The notes below the pieces were generated by a model. That model saw only the letters and a program-made list of their open reading frames with translations, was not told where the DNA came from and made no database searches. A stretch of 64,000 bases of DNA from Phosphoribacter sp037045045. Its GTDB lineage: Bacteria > Actinomycetota > Actinomycetes > Actinomycetales > Dermatophilaceae. Numbering within the stretch: the stretch's first letter is position 1; each line of letters opens with the position of its first letter. The translations under genes and the position numbers were made by a program. Of this stretch, positions 15,519 through 25,224 are shown in pieces. The stretch lies in assembly GCA_037045045.1 (NCBI GenBank), contig JBAOHL010000007.1, positions 62,001 to 126,000 on the forward strand, given 5' to 3'.

Positions 15519-16643
15519 GTGACCGACTCGCCACAGCCGTTCGAGCCCGAACCCGGCACGGCGGCTCGCCCCGACGCCGGCGCGGCGGCATACCCGTCAC
15601 TCATCGACTGGGACTTCGCCACGTCGACTGCTCGGCGGCTCGCTGGTTCGGGTCCGCGGGTCGGCCCCGACGAGGCCGCCGAGGTGGTCGACGCGTTGCG
15701 GACCGCTGCCCGTCGCGCCGTCGCCCCGGTCGCCGAGACGGCCCGGATGGTCTCCCCGCCCGGATCCGCCCCGGTCCTCGTCGTCGATCGTGCGGGTTGG
15801 GCCGCGGCCAACGTCGACTCGATGCGGGCCCTGTTGGACCCGGTCGTCGCGAAGATCCAGTCCGGTGCTCCCAACGCCGGCCCCGCCGCGCTGACATCGC
15901 ATCGGCGGCAAGGTCACCGGCGCCGAGATGGGTGCCTTGCTCGCGTTTATGTCGAGCGAAGATCCTCGGCCAGTACGACCTCGCCCCGACCGGCAGCCCG
16001 CGTCTGCTGCTCGTCGCCCCGAACATCGTCCAGGCCGAACGCGAGATGGGCGTCGATCCCTGCGGACTTCCGACTCTGGGTGGCCATGCACGAGGAGACC
16101 CACCGCGGTGCAGTTCACCGCCGTGCCGTGGCTGCGCGAGCACATGGTCGCCGCGACCAGGGAGCTGTCCCTGGACCTCGCACCCACCCCGGCCGAGCTG
16201 GTCGACCGGCTGCAGCCAGATCGTCGGTCGGCTGCCCGAGCGCCGTCTCCGCCGGGCAGCAGCGGTCTCGCCGAGGCGCTGCTCACCCCCGCCCAGAAGG
16301 AGAAGGTCGCCGAGCTCACCGCGGTCATGTCGCTTGCTGGAGGGGCATGCCGACGTCGTCATGGACGACGTCGGCCCCGCGGTGATCCCCAGCGTCGCCC
16401 AGATCCGGGAGCGCTTCACCCAACGCCGAGCCGGCCTGGGCCACTTCGACCGGCTTGATCCGTCGGCTGCTCGGGCTCGAGGCGAAAATGCGTCAGTACC
16501 ACGACGGGGCGATCTTCGTGCGGGCCGTCGTCGAGCGGGTCGGCGTGGACGGGTTCAACGCCGTGTGGACCTCGCCGCAGACCCTGCCCTCGGCCGCCGA
16601 GATGACCGACCCGGCGCTGTGGGTCCGGCGCGTGCACGGCTGA
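15519..16643 (+). CDS. DUF2342 zinc-dependent metalloprotease-like protein (frame broken ~9 times)
   Basis: Starts at GTG 15519. The first 127 residues read cleanly; nine single-base insertions then occur between about 15901 and 16456. Without them the protein continues with IGGKVTGAEMGALLAFMS, the zinc motif in AMHEETHRVQF (HExxH), SLLEGHADVVMDDVGP and a C-terminus ending at TGA 16641-16643, about 371 residues. This is the actinobacterial family once annotated as coenzyme F420 biosynthesis associated; its substrate is unknown. It sits between dacB and tilS, as in M. tuberculosis (Rv3626c). Confidence 0.8.
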
Positions 16644-16686
16644 GCTGGGCGGGCCTCCCGCGGCGGTCGCGGCGACGCGCCACGCG

Positions 16687-17626
16687 GTGCGCGCCGTGTT
16701 GGCCGAGGCCCCGCCGGGGTCGCTTGTCCTCGCTGCGTGCAGCGGGGGCCCCGATTCGCTCGCCCTGGCGGCGGCGCTCGCCTTCGAGGCCCCCCGCGCC
16801 GGCCTGCGCGGTGGTGCCGTGGTCGTCGACCACGGTCTGCAGTCCGGTTCGGCCACGGTCGCCGGGACGGCAGCCGCGACGTGCACGCCGCCTGGGCCTC
16901 GCTCCCGTCGAGGTGCTCTCCGCTCGGGTCACAGCCGAGCGCCGACGGCCCGGAGGCCGACGCCCGGACCGCGCGGTATGCGACGCTCGACGCCTCCGAG
17001 ACGGTGCGCGAGGCCGCCCTCGTCCTGCTCGGTCACACCCGCGACGACCAGGCCGAACAGGTGCTGCTGGGGCTCGCCCGAGGCTCCGGTGCCCGCTCGC
17101 TCGCCGGTATGCCGCCGCGCCCGCGGCCGCTACGCCCGCCCCTTCCTCGGGTTGTCCCGCGCGCAGACGCACGCCACCTGCGCGGCGCTCGGGCTCCGCC
17201 CGTGGCTCGACCCGCACAACGCCGACCGCGGCCTACGCCCGGGTCCGGGCCAGAGCGGCCCTCATCGATCTCGAAGCGGCCCTGGGCCCCGGCCTGGCCG
17301 CGGCGCTGGCGCGCTCGGCCGACCTGCTGCGCGACGACGCGGACCTGCTCGACGACCTCGCCGGGACGGCATACCGGGCCCTGGACGACCCGCCCCCCGT
17401 CGCCGCGGTCGCCGCCTTGCCCACCGCCCTGCGTCGACGGGTCCTGCGACACCTGGCGCTGGCCGCCGGCGCGCGCCCGGGCAGCCTCACCGCCGCGCAC
17501 CTCGCCGCCCTCGATGCCCTCGTCGTCGACTGGCGCGGCCAAGGAGCGCTCGACCTGCCCGGGCCGGTTGTCGCCCAGCGCGTCGATGGAGTCTTGCGCT
17601 TCGGCGCCGGGACCTCGCGCGGGTAG
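16687..17626 (+). CDS. tilS: tRNA(Ile)-lysidine synthase (frame broken ~4 times)
   Basis: The ATP-pyrophosphatase P-loop is clear in LVLAACSGGPDSLALAAAL, followed by VVVDHGLQSGSA. Four insertions (near 16891, 16935, 17113 and 17233) interrupt it. The restored protein carries LGHTRDDQAEQVLLGLARGSG and ARPFLGLSRAQT, ending at TAG 17624-17626. GTG 16687 is the first clear start; the in-frame upstream sequence (PPAAVAATRHA) looks native, so the true start may be a little upstream. The enzyme adds lysine to C34 of tRNA-Ile(CAU), letting it read the rare AUA codon. It is essential, which argues against real inactivation. Confidence 0.8.
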
Positions 17627-17732
17627 CCCTTGGGGCCGGCGGCGCCGGGCGGCCCGACTCCCCTGAAGGTGCTGACTGCCAAGACGGTAGTCTCGGCGTG
17701 TCCGACGCCCGTTGCCCCAGAGGAGACCTCCC

Positions 17733-18285
17733 GTGGACGCAGCCGACGCCGGCGCCGACCTCGCGCGCGTGCTGTTCACCGAGGACGCAGATCCACGCCC
17801 GTCTGGCCGAGTTGGCCGCCGAGATCGCTCGGGACTACGCGGGCAAGGACCTGCTGCTCGTCGGTGTCCTCAAGGGCGCCGTGCTCGTCATGTCCGACCT
17901 CATGCGCGCCTTGCCGTTCTCGGCCCCGATGGACTGGATGGCCGTCTCGTCGTACGGATCGGGCACGAAGTCCTCCGGCGTCGTGCGGATCATGAAGGAC
18001 CTCGACACCGACATCGGCGGCAAGCACGTGCTCGTCGTCGAGGACATCGTCGACTCGGGCCTGACCCTCTCGTGGATCATGGCCAACCTCGCCACCCGCC
18101 TGCCGGCGTCCCTGCAGATCTGCGCCCTGCTGCGCAAGCCCGACGCCGCCAAGGTCGACATCGACGTCAAGTACGTCGGCTTCGACATCCCCAACGAGTT
18201 CGTCGTCGGCTACGGCTTGGACTACGCCGAGCGCTACCGCAACCTGCGCTGTATCGGCACCCTGGACCCGGCCGTCTACTCCTGA
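17733..18285 (+). CDS. hpt: Hypoxanthine phosphoribosyltransferase (frame broken once)
   Basis: GTG start at 17733 with AGGAG upstream. After LARVLFTED one extra base (near 17787) shifts the frame; the rest reads IHARLAELAAEIARDY, LLLVGVLKGAVLVMSDLM, the PRPP-binding VLVVEDIVDSGLTLSW and ends at 18285, about 183 residues. It salvages hypoxanthine and guanine to IMP and GMP. The hpt-ftsH neighbourhood is conserved in many Gram-positive bacteria and always follows tilS. Confidence 0.85.
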
Positions 18286-18467
18286 GCGGTCGCCGAGCGC
18301 CGGCCTGCGGCGTCGGGGGCCGAACGCCGGAGGCAAGGTCGCGCCGCTCGTGGAACAGCGACCGGTATGCCGGTCGTTGACCTGCGAGAATGCCGCTACG
18401 ACGGGCCCGGGTGCGGGCCGGTCGACGACGAACCGCCAGGAGGTTGGGGCATCGGCCCCGCAGGTCT

Positions 18468-20538
18468 ATGAACGCCAAACGGCTGCTCCGGATGCCGATG
18501 ACGTGGATCCTCGTGGTCCTCGGGGTCCTCATGTTCACCGTGTTCTTCTCCGACAGTGGGGGATACACGCGGGTCGACACCTCCGCGGTCATGGACCTCA
18601 TCAACCAGGACAAGGTCGACCAGGCCAGGCTCGTCAACAACGAGAAGATCCAGCTGACCCTCAAGGACGGGCTGACCTACTCCGACGGCGCCCGGGTCAA
18701 GGACGCCACCAAGGTCGAGTCGTACTACGTCACCGCTCGAGGTGCCGACGTCGTCGCCGCGCTCAATGCTCACCGCCCGCCCAAGGGCTACTCCGACGAC
18801 ATCGTCGGGCAGAACTTCTTCGCGAGCATGCTCGCGACGATCGTGCCGCTGCTGCTCGTCCTCGTCGTGTTCTGGTTCCTCATGGGGCAGATGCAAGGCG
18901 GCGGCTCGCGGGTCATGCAGTTCGGCAAGTCCCGGGCCAAGCTCGCCTCGAAGGACACGCCCAAGGTCACCTTCGCCGACGTGGCCGGCTGCCGACGAAG
19001 CCGTCGAGGAACTGCACGAGATCAAGGAGTTCCTCCAGGACCCGGCCAAGTTCCTCGCCGTCGGCGCGAAGATCCCCAAAGGTGTCCTGCTCTACGGCCA
19101 GCCCGGCACCGGCAAGACCCTGCTGGCGCGGGCCGTCGCGGGCGAGGCGGGGGTGCCGTTCTACTCGATCTCCGGCTCCGATTTCGTCGAGATGTTCGTC
19201 GGTGTCGGCGCCTCCCGGGTGCGTGACCTGTTCGAGCAGGCCAAGGCCAACGCCCCGGCCATCGTCTTCGTCGACGAGATCGACGCCGTGGGTCGTCACC
19301 GTGGCGCCGGCCTCGGCGGCGGCCACGACGAGCGCGAGCAGACGCTCAACCAGTTGCTCGTCGAGATGGACGGCTTCGACGTCAAGACCAACGTCATCCT
19401 CATCGCGGCGACCAACCGCCCCGACATCCTCGACCCGGCGCTGCTGCGGCCGGGCCGCTTCGACCGGCAGATCGCCGTCGAGGCCCCGGACATGATCGGG
19501 CGCCACCGCATCCTGCAGGTCCACGCCCAGGGCAAGCCGATGGCCCCGGACGTCGACCTGCTCGCCGTGGCCCGCCGCACCCCCGGCTTCACCGGTGCCG
19601 ACCTGGCCAACGTCCTCAACGAGGCCGCCCTGCTCACCGCCCGGACGAACAAGCACCTCATCGACAACCACGCCCTCGACGAGGCCATCGACCGGGTCGT
19701 CGCCGGCCCCCAGAAACGCACCCGGATCATGTCCGCCAAGGAACGCAAGATCACGGCCTACCACGAGGGTGGGCACGCCATCGTCGCCGCCGCGATGAAC
19801 CATACTCGACCCGGTGACCAAGGTGACGATCCTGCCTCGCGGTCGAGCCCTCGGCTACACGATGGTCATGCCCCAGGACGACAAGTACTCCACGACCCGC
19901 AACGAAATCCTCGACCAGCTGGCCTACGCCCTCGGTGGCCGGGTCGCCGAGGAGATGGTGTTCCACGACCCGACGACCGGGGCCTCCAACGACATCGAGA
20001 AGGCCACCGCGATGGCCCGCAAGATGGTCATGGAGTACGGGATGAGCGAGCGGGTCGGTGCGATCAAGCTCGGTCAGGGCTCGGGGGAGGTGTTCCTCGG
20101 TCGCGACTACGGGCCATCAGCGGGACTACTCCGAGGAGATCGCCGGCATCGTCGACGAGGAGATCCGCCGACTCGTCGAGAACGCCCACGACGAGGCCTG
20201 GCACGTCGTCAACGACAACCGCGACCTGCTCGATTCGCTCGTGCTGGAGTTGCTCGAGAAGGAGACCCTCGGCACGAAGGAGCTCGCCGAGATCTTCCAG
20301 ACCATCGTCAAGCGACCGCCCCGGCCGACCTGGCTGTCCAGCGCCGACCGCGCCCTGTCCGACCGTGGGCCCGTGCTCACGCCCGCGGAGCAGGCCGCTC
20401 TCAACGGCGACTCCGTCGATGCCGCCGCCGGGCGCCTCGCCCCGGCAGGACTCGATACCTCCCCTCGGCGGCACGACGGTGGCACCGCACCCGTCCCCTG
20501 CCCCGGCCCCTGGTTGGCCCGGGTCCGAGGGCCACTGA
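18468..20538 (+). CDS. ftsH: ATP-dependent zinc metalloprotease FtsH (frame broken ~4 times)
   Basis: Starts at ATG 18468 with MNAKRLLRMPMTW and a first membrane helix, an extracytoplasmic domain and a second helix (~residues 118-140). Insertions lie near 18990, 19807, 20112 and 20457. The restored AAA+ part shows Walker A (GQPGTGKT), Walker B (IVFVDEID) and the second region of homology (NRPDILDPALLRPGRFDRQ). The protease part has zinc motif HEGGH and the later Asp-containing DPTTGASNDIEKAT. The C-terminus is Pro/Ala rich and ends at TGA 20536-20538. FtsH degrades misassembled membrane proteins. All motifs survive, spread over three frames. Confidence 0.85.
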
Positions 20539-20541
20539 GGT

Positions 20542-21120
20542 ATGCCGGTCGACCAGCCCCGCGCTCCAGGCGGCCGTCCGTGAGCTGCTCATCGCCGTCG
20601 GCGAAGACCCCGACCGGGAGGGCCTGCGGGACACTCCGGCCCGGGTCGCCCGGGCCTACGTCGAGATCTTCGCCGGGCTCGACCAGGACCCGGAGGACGT
20701 TGCTCGCGACGACGTTCGACATCGACCACGAGGAAATGGTCCTCGTCCGCGACATCGAGGTGTACAGCACCTGCGAGCACCACCTCGTCCCCTTCCACGG
20801 CGTCGCCCACGTGGGCTACATCCCGTCCAAGGACGGCAAGGTCACCGGCCTGTCGAAGATCGCCCGCCTCGTCGACGTCTACGCCAAGCGCCCGCAGGTT
20901 CAGGAGCGGCTGACCACCCAGGTCGCCGACGCCCTCGTCGAGCACCTGCGAGTCCAGGGCGGCCATCGTCGTCATCGAGTGCCGAGCATCTGTGCATGTC
21001 GATGCGGGGGGCGAGGAAGCCCGGGCTCGCGGACCATCACGTCCGCGGTCCGCGGCCAGCTTCGCTAGGCCAGCCACGCGAGCCGAGGCCATGGCGCTGC
21101 TGCTCGCCGGCAAACGGTGA
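20542..21120 (+). CDS. folE: GTP cyclohydrolase I (frame broken ~6 times)
   Basis: The ATG at 20542 is 3 bases after the ftsH stop and is part of a TATGCCG heptamer. Six insertions (near 20557, 20700, 20963, 20983, 21020 and 21066) must be removed. The restored protein has the zinc-binding CEHHLVPFHGVAHVGYIP, LSKIARLVDVYAKRPQVQERLT, ECEHLCMSMRG and SAVRGQLR, ending at TGA 21118-21120. It makes 7,8-dihydroneopterin triphosphate from GTP, the first step of folate synthesis. The stop overlaps the folP start (GTGA). Confidence 0.85.
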
Positions 21121-22017
21121 CGAGACGGCTGATCCCCGGGCTGGCGGCGGGCCCGCGCGGCGGCCGTTCGCGCACGCTGGTCATGGGCGTCGTCAACGTC
21201 ACTCCCGACTCCTTCAGCGACGGAGGGGCAGTGGTTCGAGCCCGCCGAGGCCATCGCGCACGGGCGCCGGCTCGTCGCCGCAGGTGCCGACCTCGCTCGA
21301 CGTCGGCGGCGAGTCGACCCGGCCCGGGGCCACCCGCCCGCCCGTGGACGAGGAACTGCGCCGGGTGCTGCCCGTCGTGCGAGACCCTGGCCGCAGACGG
21401 CATCCCCGTCAGTCGTCGACACGATGCGAGCCGACGTCGCCGCCGCGGCCCTGGACGCTCGGTGCCGGACTCGTCAACGACGTGAGCGGTGGGCTCGCCG
21501 ACGAGCACATGGTGCCCCTCGTGGCCGCCCGCGGGGTGCCGTACGTCGCAATGCACTGGCGCGGACACAGCACCGACATGCAGGCGCGCGCGGTCTACGA
21601 CGACGTCGTCGCCGAGGTATGCCGCGAGCTCGCCGACCGCCGCGACGCGATCCTCGCCGCTGGGGTCGCCCCCGAGGCGCTCGTGCTCGACCCCGGACTC
21701 GGCTTCGCCAAGACCGGCCGAGCACAACTGGGCGCTGCTGGCCGACCTCGCCGGCCTTGCTCGCCCTCGGGCAGCCCGTGCTTGTCGGGGCCTCGCGCAA
21801 GGCCTTCCTCGGGCGTCTGGGCCGGCCCCTCGACGACCCGCCCAGCCCTGCGACCGATCGCGACGAGGCGACCGCGGCGACGAGCGTCTGGTGCGCGCTG
21901 GCCGGTGTGTGGGCGGTACGCGTCCACGAGGTCGTCTCGACCCGGCGGGCGCTGGACGTCGTCGAGGCCGTGACCGCTGCCCGCCCCGCCCCCGCGCGCG
22001 AGGACGGCCTCCGGTGA
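21117..22017 (+). CDS. folP: Dihydropteroate synthase (frame broken ~7 times)
   Basis: GTG at 21117 overlaps the folE stop. The N-terminus TLVMGVVNVTPDSFSDGG is diagnostic. Seven insertions between about 21229 and 21764 must be removed to read DVGGESTRPGATRPP, DTMRADVA, LVNDVSGG, MHWRG, LDPGLGFAKT and the end LVGASRKAFLG, all family motifs, to TGA at 22015-22017. It joins pABA to the pterin and is the sulfonamide target. Its stop overlaps the folB start (GTGA). Confidence 0.85.
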
Positions 22018-22910
22018 CCGACGTCATCCGGGTCGACGGCATTCGCGGCTACGGCTACCACGGCGTGCTCGCCGACGAACGCGCCACCGGCCAGGAGTTC
22101 TTCGTCGACGTGGCGATCGAGGTCGACCTGTCCCGGGCCGGAGTATCGGACGAGCTCGCCGACACCGTCGACTACTCCGCCGTCGCGGCCAGGGTCCTGG
22201 CCCGGATCGAGGGCGAACCGGTCGACCTCATCGAGCGGCTCGCCCACCTCGTCGCCGGCGACGTCCTCGCCGACCCTCGCGTCGAAGCCGTCGAGGTCCG
22301 CGTCCACAAGCCGCGAGGCTCCGGTCGGGGTGCCTGTCGCCGGACGTCTCGGTCCAGGTCAGGCGCGAACGCGGCGTCGAGGTCGTCGTCGCGCTCGGGG
22401 CCAACCTCGGCGACCCGCCTGGCCACCCTCACCGCGGCCGTCGCCGCACTCGCCGCGCTGCCCGGGGTCACCGTCACGGCTGTCTCCCCGCTCGTCGAAT
22501 CCGACCCCGTCGGCGGACTGGACCAGCCGGCATACCTCAACGCCGTCCTGCTGGCCCGCACGACCCGCCCGCCCGAGGCCCTGCTGCGCGACCTGCACGC
22601 CGTCGAGGCCGCTCACGGTCGTACCCGCGAAATCCATTGGGGGGCAAGGACACTCGACCTCGACCTCATCCAATTCGGCCGTCCCGGTGACGACGACGAG
22701 TGCCTGCGCGAGGGGCCTGGTCTACAGGTGCCGCATCCGCGCGCGGCCGAACGCGCCTTCGTCCTCGTGCCGTGGGCTCAGGTCGACCCGCATGCCATGC
22801 TGCGCCTGGGTCCACACCCGAGCGACCCCGTGGTAGCCGTCGCGCAGGCCCTGGCCCGGGCCGACGCGCGCGGGGTTCGGCCAGGTCCGCACTGGGCACC
22901 CCGATGGTGA
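22014..22910 (+). CDS. folBK: Dihydroneopterin aldolase / HPPK fusion (frame broken ~3 times)
   Basis: GTG at 22014 overlaps the folP stop. Residues 1-100 are FolB (VDGIRGYGYHGVLADERATGQ, VDYSAVAARV, LIERLAHLVAGDVL). Insertions lie near 22308, 22355 and 22424. After restoring the frame no stop separates FolB from FolK. The link reads VQVRRERGVEVVVALGANLGD, and FolK continues with LESDPVGGLDQPAYLNAV, HGRTREIHWGARTLDLDLIQFG and VPHPRAAERAFVLVPW to TGA 22908-22910. So one bifunctional protein is likely, doing the aldolase and pyrophosphokinase steps in sequence. Confidence 0.75.
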   Translation: MTDVIRVDGIRGYGYHGVLADERATGQEFFVDVAIEVDLSRAGVSDELADTVDYSAVAARVLARIEGEPVDLIERLAHLVAGDVLADPRVEAVEVRVHKPRGSGRGACRRTSRSRSGANAASRSSSRSGPTSATRLATLTAAVAALAALPGVTVTAVSPLVESDPVGGLDQPAYLNAVLLARTTRPPEALLRDLHAVEAAHGRTREIHWGARTLDLDLIQFGRPGDDDECLREGPGLQVPHPRAAERAFVLVPWAQVDPHAMLRLGPHPSDPVVAVAQALARADARGVRPGPHWAPRW

Positions 22911-23386
22911 CCCGCGAGGGCGTGCGGGCTCGGCACCTGCTCGGGACCACCCTCGTCGTCGGCGCGTTCGGCTACGCCGTCCTGCGGTTGGCCGGGGGCG
23001 CGGCGGCGCTGCCCTCGCCCGGGTGGGCGGGCGTGTTGCTCATCGTCCTCATGGCCGTCGGGGTGTACGTCGCGGGTCTGCCGGTGCGCCGGTTGCGCGC
23101 CGGGCGCCCGGCCCCGACCGTCGGTGCGCTACGCGCGGCCCGGACCCTCGTGCTCGCCCAGGCGGCGGCATTGAGCGGCGCGGGCCTCGTCGGCTGGTAT
23201 GCCGCACAGGCGCTGCTGCTCGTGCCCGACCTCGACGTCGACTCGCAGCGATCGCGACTGTGGCCGTTGCTCGTGCTCGTCGTCGCCGGCAGCGTGCTCG
23301 TGGCCAGCGGGCTGCTCGTCCAGCGGATGTGCCGCCTCGACGACGACGACCGCCAGGGCTCCGACCAGGACGACGCGGCCCGCTGA
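22904..23386 (+). CDS. DUF3180 membrane protein
   Basis: A 160-residue protein starting at ATG 22904 inside the end of folK. Four membrane helices can be seen (about residues 13-28, 40-58, 77-100, 114-135), and the tail is acidic (DDDDRQGSDQDD). This matches the DUF3180 family that follows folK throughout the actinobacteria (Rv3605c position). Function unknown. From this gene onward the reading frames are mostly intact. Confidence 0.8.
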   Translation: MVTREGVRARHLLGTTLVVGAFGYAVLRLAGGAAALPSPGWAGVLLIVLMAVGVYVAGLPVRRLRAGRPAPTVGALRAARTLVLAQAAALSGAGLVGWYAAQALLLVPDLDVDSQRSRLWPLLVLVVAGSVLVASGLLVQRMCRLDDDDRQGSDQDDAAR

Positions 23387-23406
23387 CCCTGGCCCCGGCG
23401 GCGTCG

Positions 23407-23994
23407 CTACTTGTAGACGTCCCCGCCGACCTTGCCCATCCCCGCATCGAGCATCCCGCCGGCCACCCAGCTCGGGCCGCCGCGGACGTACCTCGCCTTG
23501 GCCAGCGCCTCCGTGAGCGCGAGGTACCTGGAGTCCGGCGTGTCGACGTACCAGAGGAAGAGTGCCTCGTTGCCGGCGAGCTTGCTTGCGCAGACGACCG
23601 AGGGAGGCGCCGTGGCCGAGCCCGGGATCTGGATGGGCGCCGGCTTGGTCGGGCACTGGAATGCGGCCGGGAGGTCCGCGAGGGAGCGGATCGCCGCGGC
23701 GTCCACGCCGGCCGCGGAGGAACGCAGGATCGGGGGGAACGGGCCGAGCGTGCTTGTCGTCGGGGGAGCGGTGACCTTTGTCGTGGCGCCCTTGGCGCCG
23801 GCCTTCGCGCTCGTCGTCGGTGCCGGCCGTGCGCTCGTGGGCGCCGTCGTCGAGGTGCTCACCGGGGCAGTGGAGCTGCCGCACCCGGCCAGCGCCAGCG
23901 CCGCGGCGGCGAGGACCGTCGGCAGCGCCCGTCGGCCAGCCCGGCTGCGCCTCCGACCGTCGACACCGAGTGCCGCAGCTACCGCAGGTCTCAC
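23407..23994 (-). CDS. Putative lipoprotein
   Basis: A 195-residue protein with an Arg-rich start, a hydrophobic stretch and the lipobox LALAGCGSS, so it should be lipid-anchored outside the cell. A Ser/Thr/Ala/Pro/Lys linker follows (about residues 45-85), then a small domain with two Cys (FQCPTKP and VVCASKL) that may form a disulfide. GTG at 23994 overlaps the stop of the NuoD-like gene (GTGA), so the two are co-translated. No family recognised. Confidence 0.7.
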   Translation of the reverse strand: MRPAVAAALGVDGRRRSRAGRRALPTVLAAAALALAGCGSSTAPVSTSTTAPTSARPAPTTSAKAGAKGATTKVTAPPTTSTLGPFPPILRSSAAGVDAAAIRSLADLPAAFQCPTKPAPIQIPGSATAPPSVVCASKLAGNEALFLWYVDTPDSRYLALTEALAKARYVRGGPSWVAGGMLDAGMGKVGGDVYK

Positions 23995-25157
23995 CGCTCC
24001 ACGTCGCCCATGACGAAAGGGAAGGAGGCGATCACGGTGACGAGGTCCGACACAGGTGTCCCGGGCAGCACGTCGGCGAGGGCTGCGACGGTGGCGAACG
24101 AGGGCGTTCGCACCTTGAGGCGCCACGGCGTAGGCCCGCCGGTGGACACGAGGTAGTACCCGGCCATACCCAACGGCGTCTCGGTCACGGCATACCACTC
24201 GCCCTCGGGCACCCTGACGACCTTGGGCAGCCGCACCGACACCGGCCCCTGCGCGAGTCCGGCGAGCCGGTCGAGGCAGGCCACGGCGAGATCCAGGCTC
24301 ACCGTCACCTGCTCGGCGAGCACGTCGAGTCGGGCCGCCGCGTCGCCCTCGGTGCGCACGACGACCTTGCCCGGTCCCTCCGGCGCGAAAAGCTTGGCGT
24401 ACTCGAGGTAAGAGCCGTCCCGGCGCAGGTCGACGTCCACGCCGGCAGCCCGGGCGACCGGTCCGGACAGCCCGTAGGCATGCACATGTTCCGTGGTGAC
24501 GACCCCGACCCCGGTGCACCGGTCTCGCACGGCCTGGTCTCGGAGCGGGTCCACCAGCGCCGGCAGTCCGGCGCGGACGGTGTCGACGGTCTGCCGCGCC
24601 CGGCCGGACCAGCCGGCCGGCAGGTCCGCGCGCAGTCCGCCCAGTTGGCACAGGGTCAGGTGCATCCGCGCCCCGGAGACCTCCTCGAACAGGTCGAGGA
24701 TGCTCTCGCGTAGCGGATTGTGCCTTGCGGTCGGTTGGCGCCCGACCTCGGTGGGGAAGGCGTTCAGGAAGGCCAGGTGCGAGGCGATCCGGGTGAACTC
24801 GGCGAGCAGCATCCGCACCCAGGTCGCCCGCTCGGGCACCGGCAGGCCGAGGGCTTCTTCGACGACGAGGCAGGCGCCGAGTTCGCCGGCGAACGCCCCG
24901 AGCCAGTCGTGTCGGTTCGCCAAGGCGAGCACCTGTCGGTAGTCGCGGACCTCGAAGAGCTTCTCGGCGCCCCGGTGCAACAGACCGATGACCGGGTCCG
25001 CAGCGAGGATTCGCTCGTCGTCGAGGGTCAGCCGCAGGCGTAGCGACCCGTGTCCGGCCGGATGGTCGGGCCCGAGACCGACGAGAAGATCGGCGCCGAC
25101 GAGGGCGTCGGCCCCGGTGCCCACGCTAACTCGCTGCCCGTCGCCGACCGTCGTCAT
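23991..25157 (-). CDS. Orphan NuoD-like protein (NADH dehydrogenase 49-kDa subunit homologue)
   Basis: A 388-residue protein aligning with NuoD along its length: LGPDHPAGHGSLRLRLTLDDE, GLLHRGAEKLFE, EFTRIASHLAFL, LRESILDLFEEVSGARMH, LGGLRADLP. The His corresponding to the quinone-site His38 of Thermus Nqo4 is kept (HPAGHG). The Tyr87 position is Trp here (RHDWLGAF instead of RMDYLHSF). It stands outside the nuo operon, which begins at 63 kb, and is coupled to a lipoprotein gene. It may be a modified subunit or an unrelated use of the fold; complex I membership is not shown. Confidence 0.7.
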   Translation of the reverse strand: MTTVGDGQRVSVGTGADALVGADLLVGLGPDHPAGHGSLRLRLTLDDERILAADPVIGLLHRGAEKLFEVRDYRQVLALANRHDWLGAFAGELGACLVVEEALGLPVPERATWVRMLLAEFTRIASHLAFLNAFPTEVGRQPTARHNPLRESILDLFEEVSGARMHLTLCQLGGLRADLPAGWSGRARQTVDTVRAGLPALVDPLRDQAVRDRCTGVGVVTTEHVHAYGLSGPVARAAGVDVDLRRDGSYLEYAKLFAPEGPGKVVVRTEGDAAARLDVLAEQVTVSLDLAVACLDRLAGLAQGPVSVRLPKVVRVPEGEWYAVTETPLGMAGYYLVSTGGPTPWRLKVRTPSFATVAALADVLPGTPVSDLVTVIASFPFVMGDVER

Positions 25158-25224
25158 GGATGTCAGTCTGCCCCAGCGAGGTCGGCGGGCTGGGAGTGGC
25201 ACGCGCGAGCGGTAGGTTCGGGCG

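Noticed and set aside
14083..22910. A genuine pseudogene cluster
   Set aside because: All changes are net +1 insertions in otherwise intact, mostly essential genes, with all catalytic motifs kept; error in the sequence is the simpler explanation.
14083..22910. Programmed frameshifting in the housekeeping block
   Set aside because: There are far too many sites, with no common slippery sequence, and the same genes are read normally in all known relatives.
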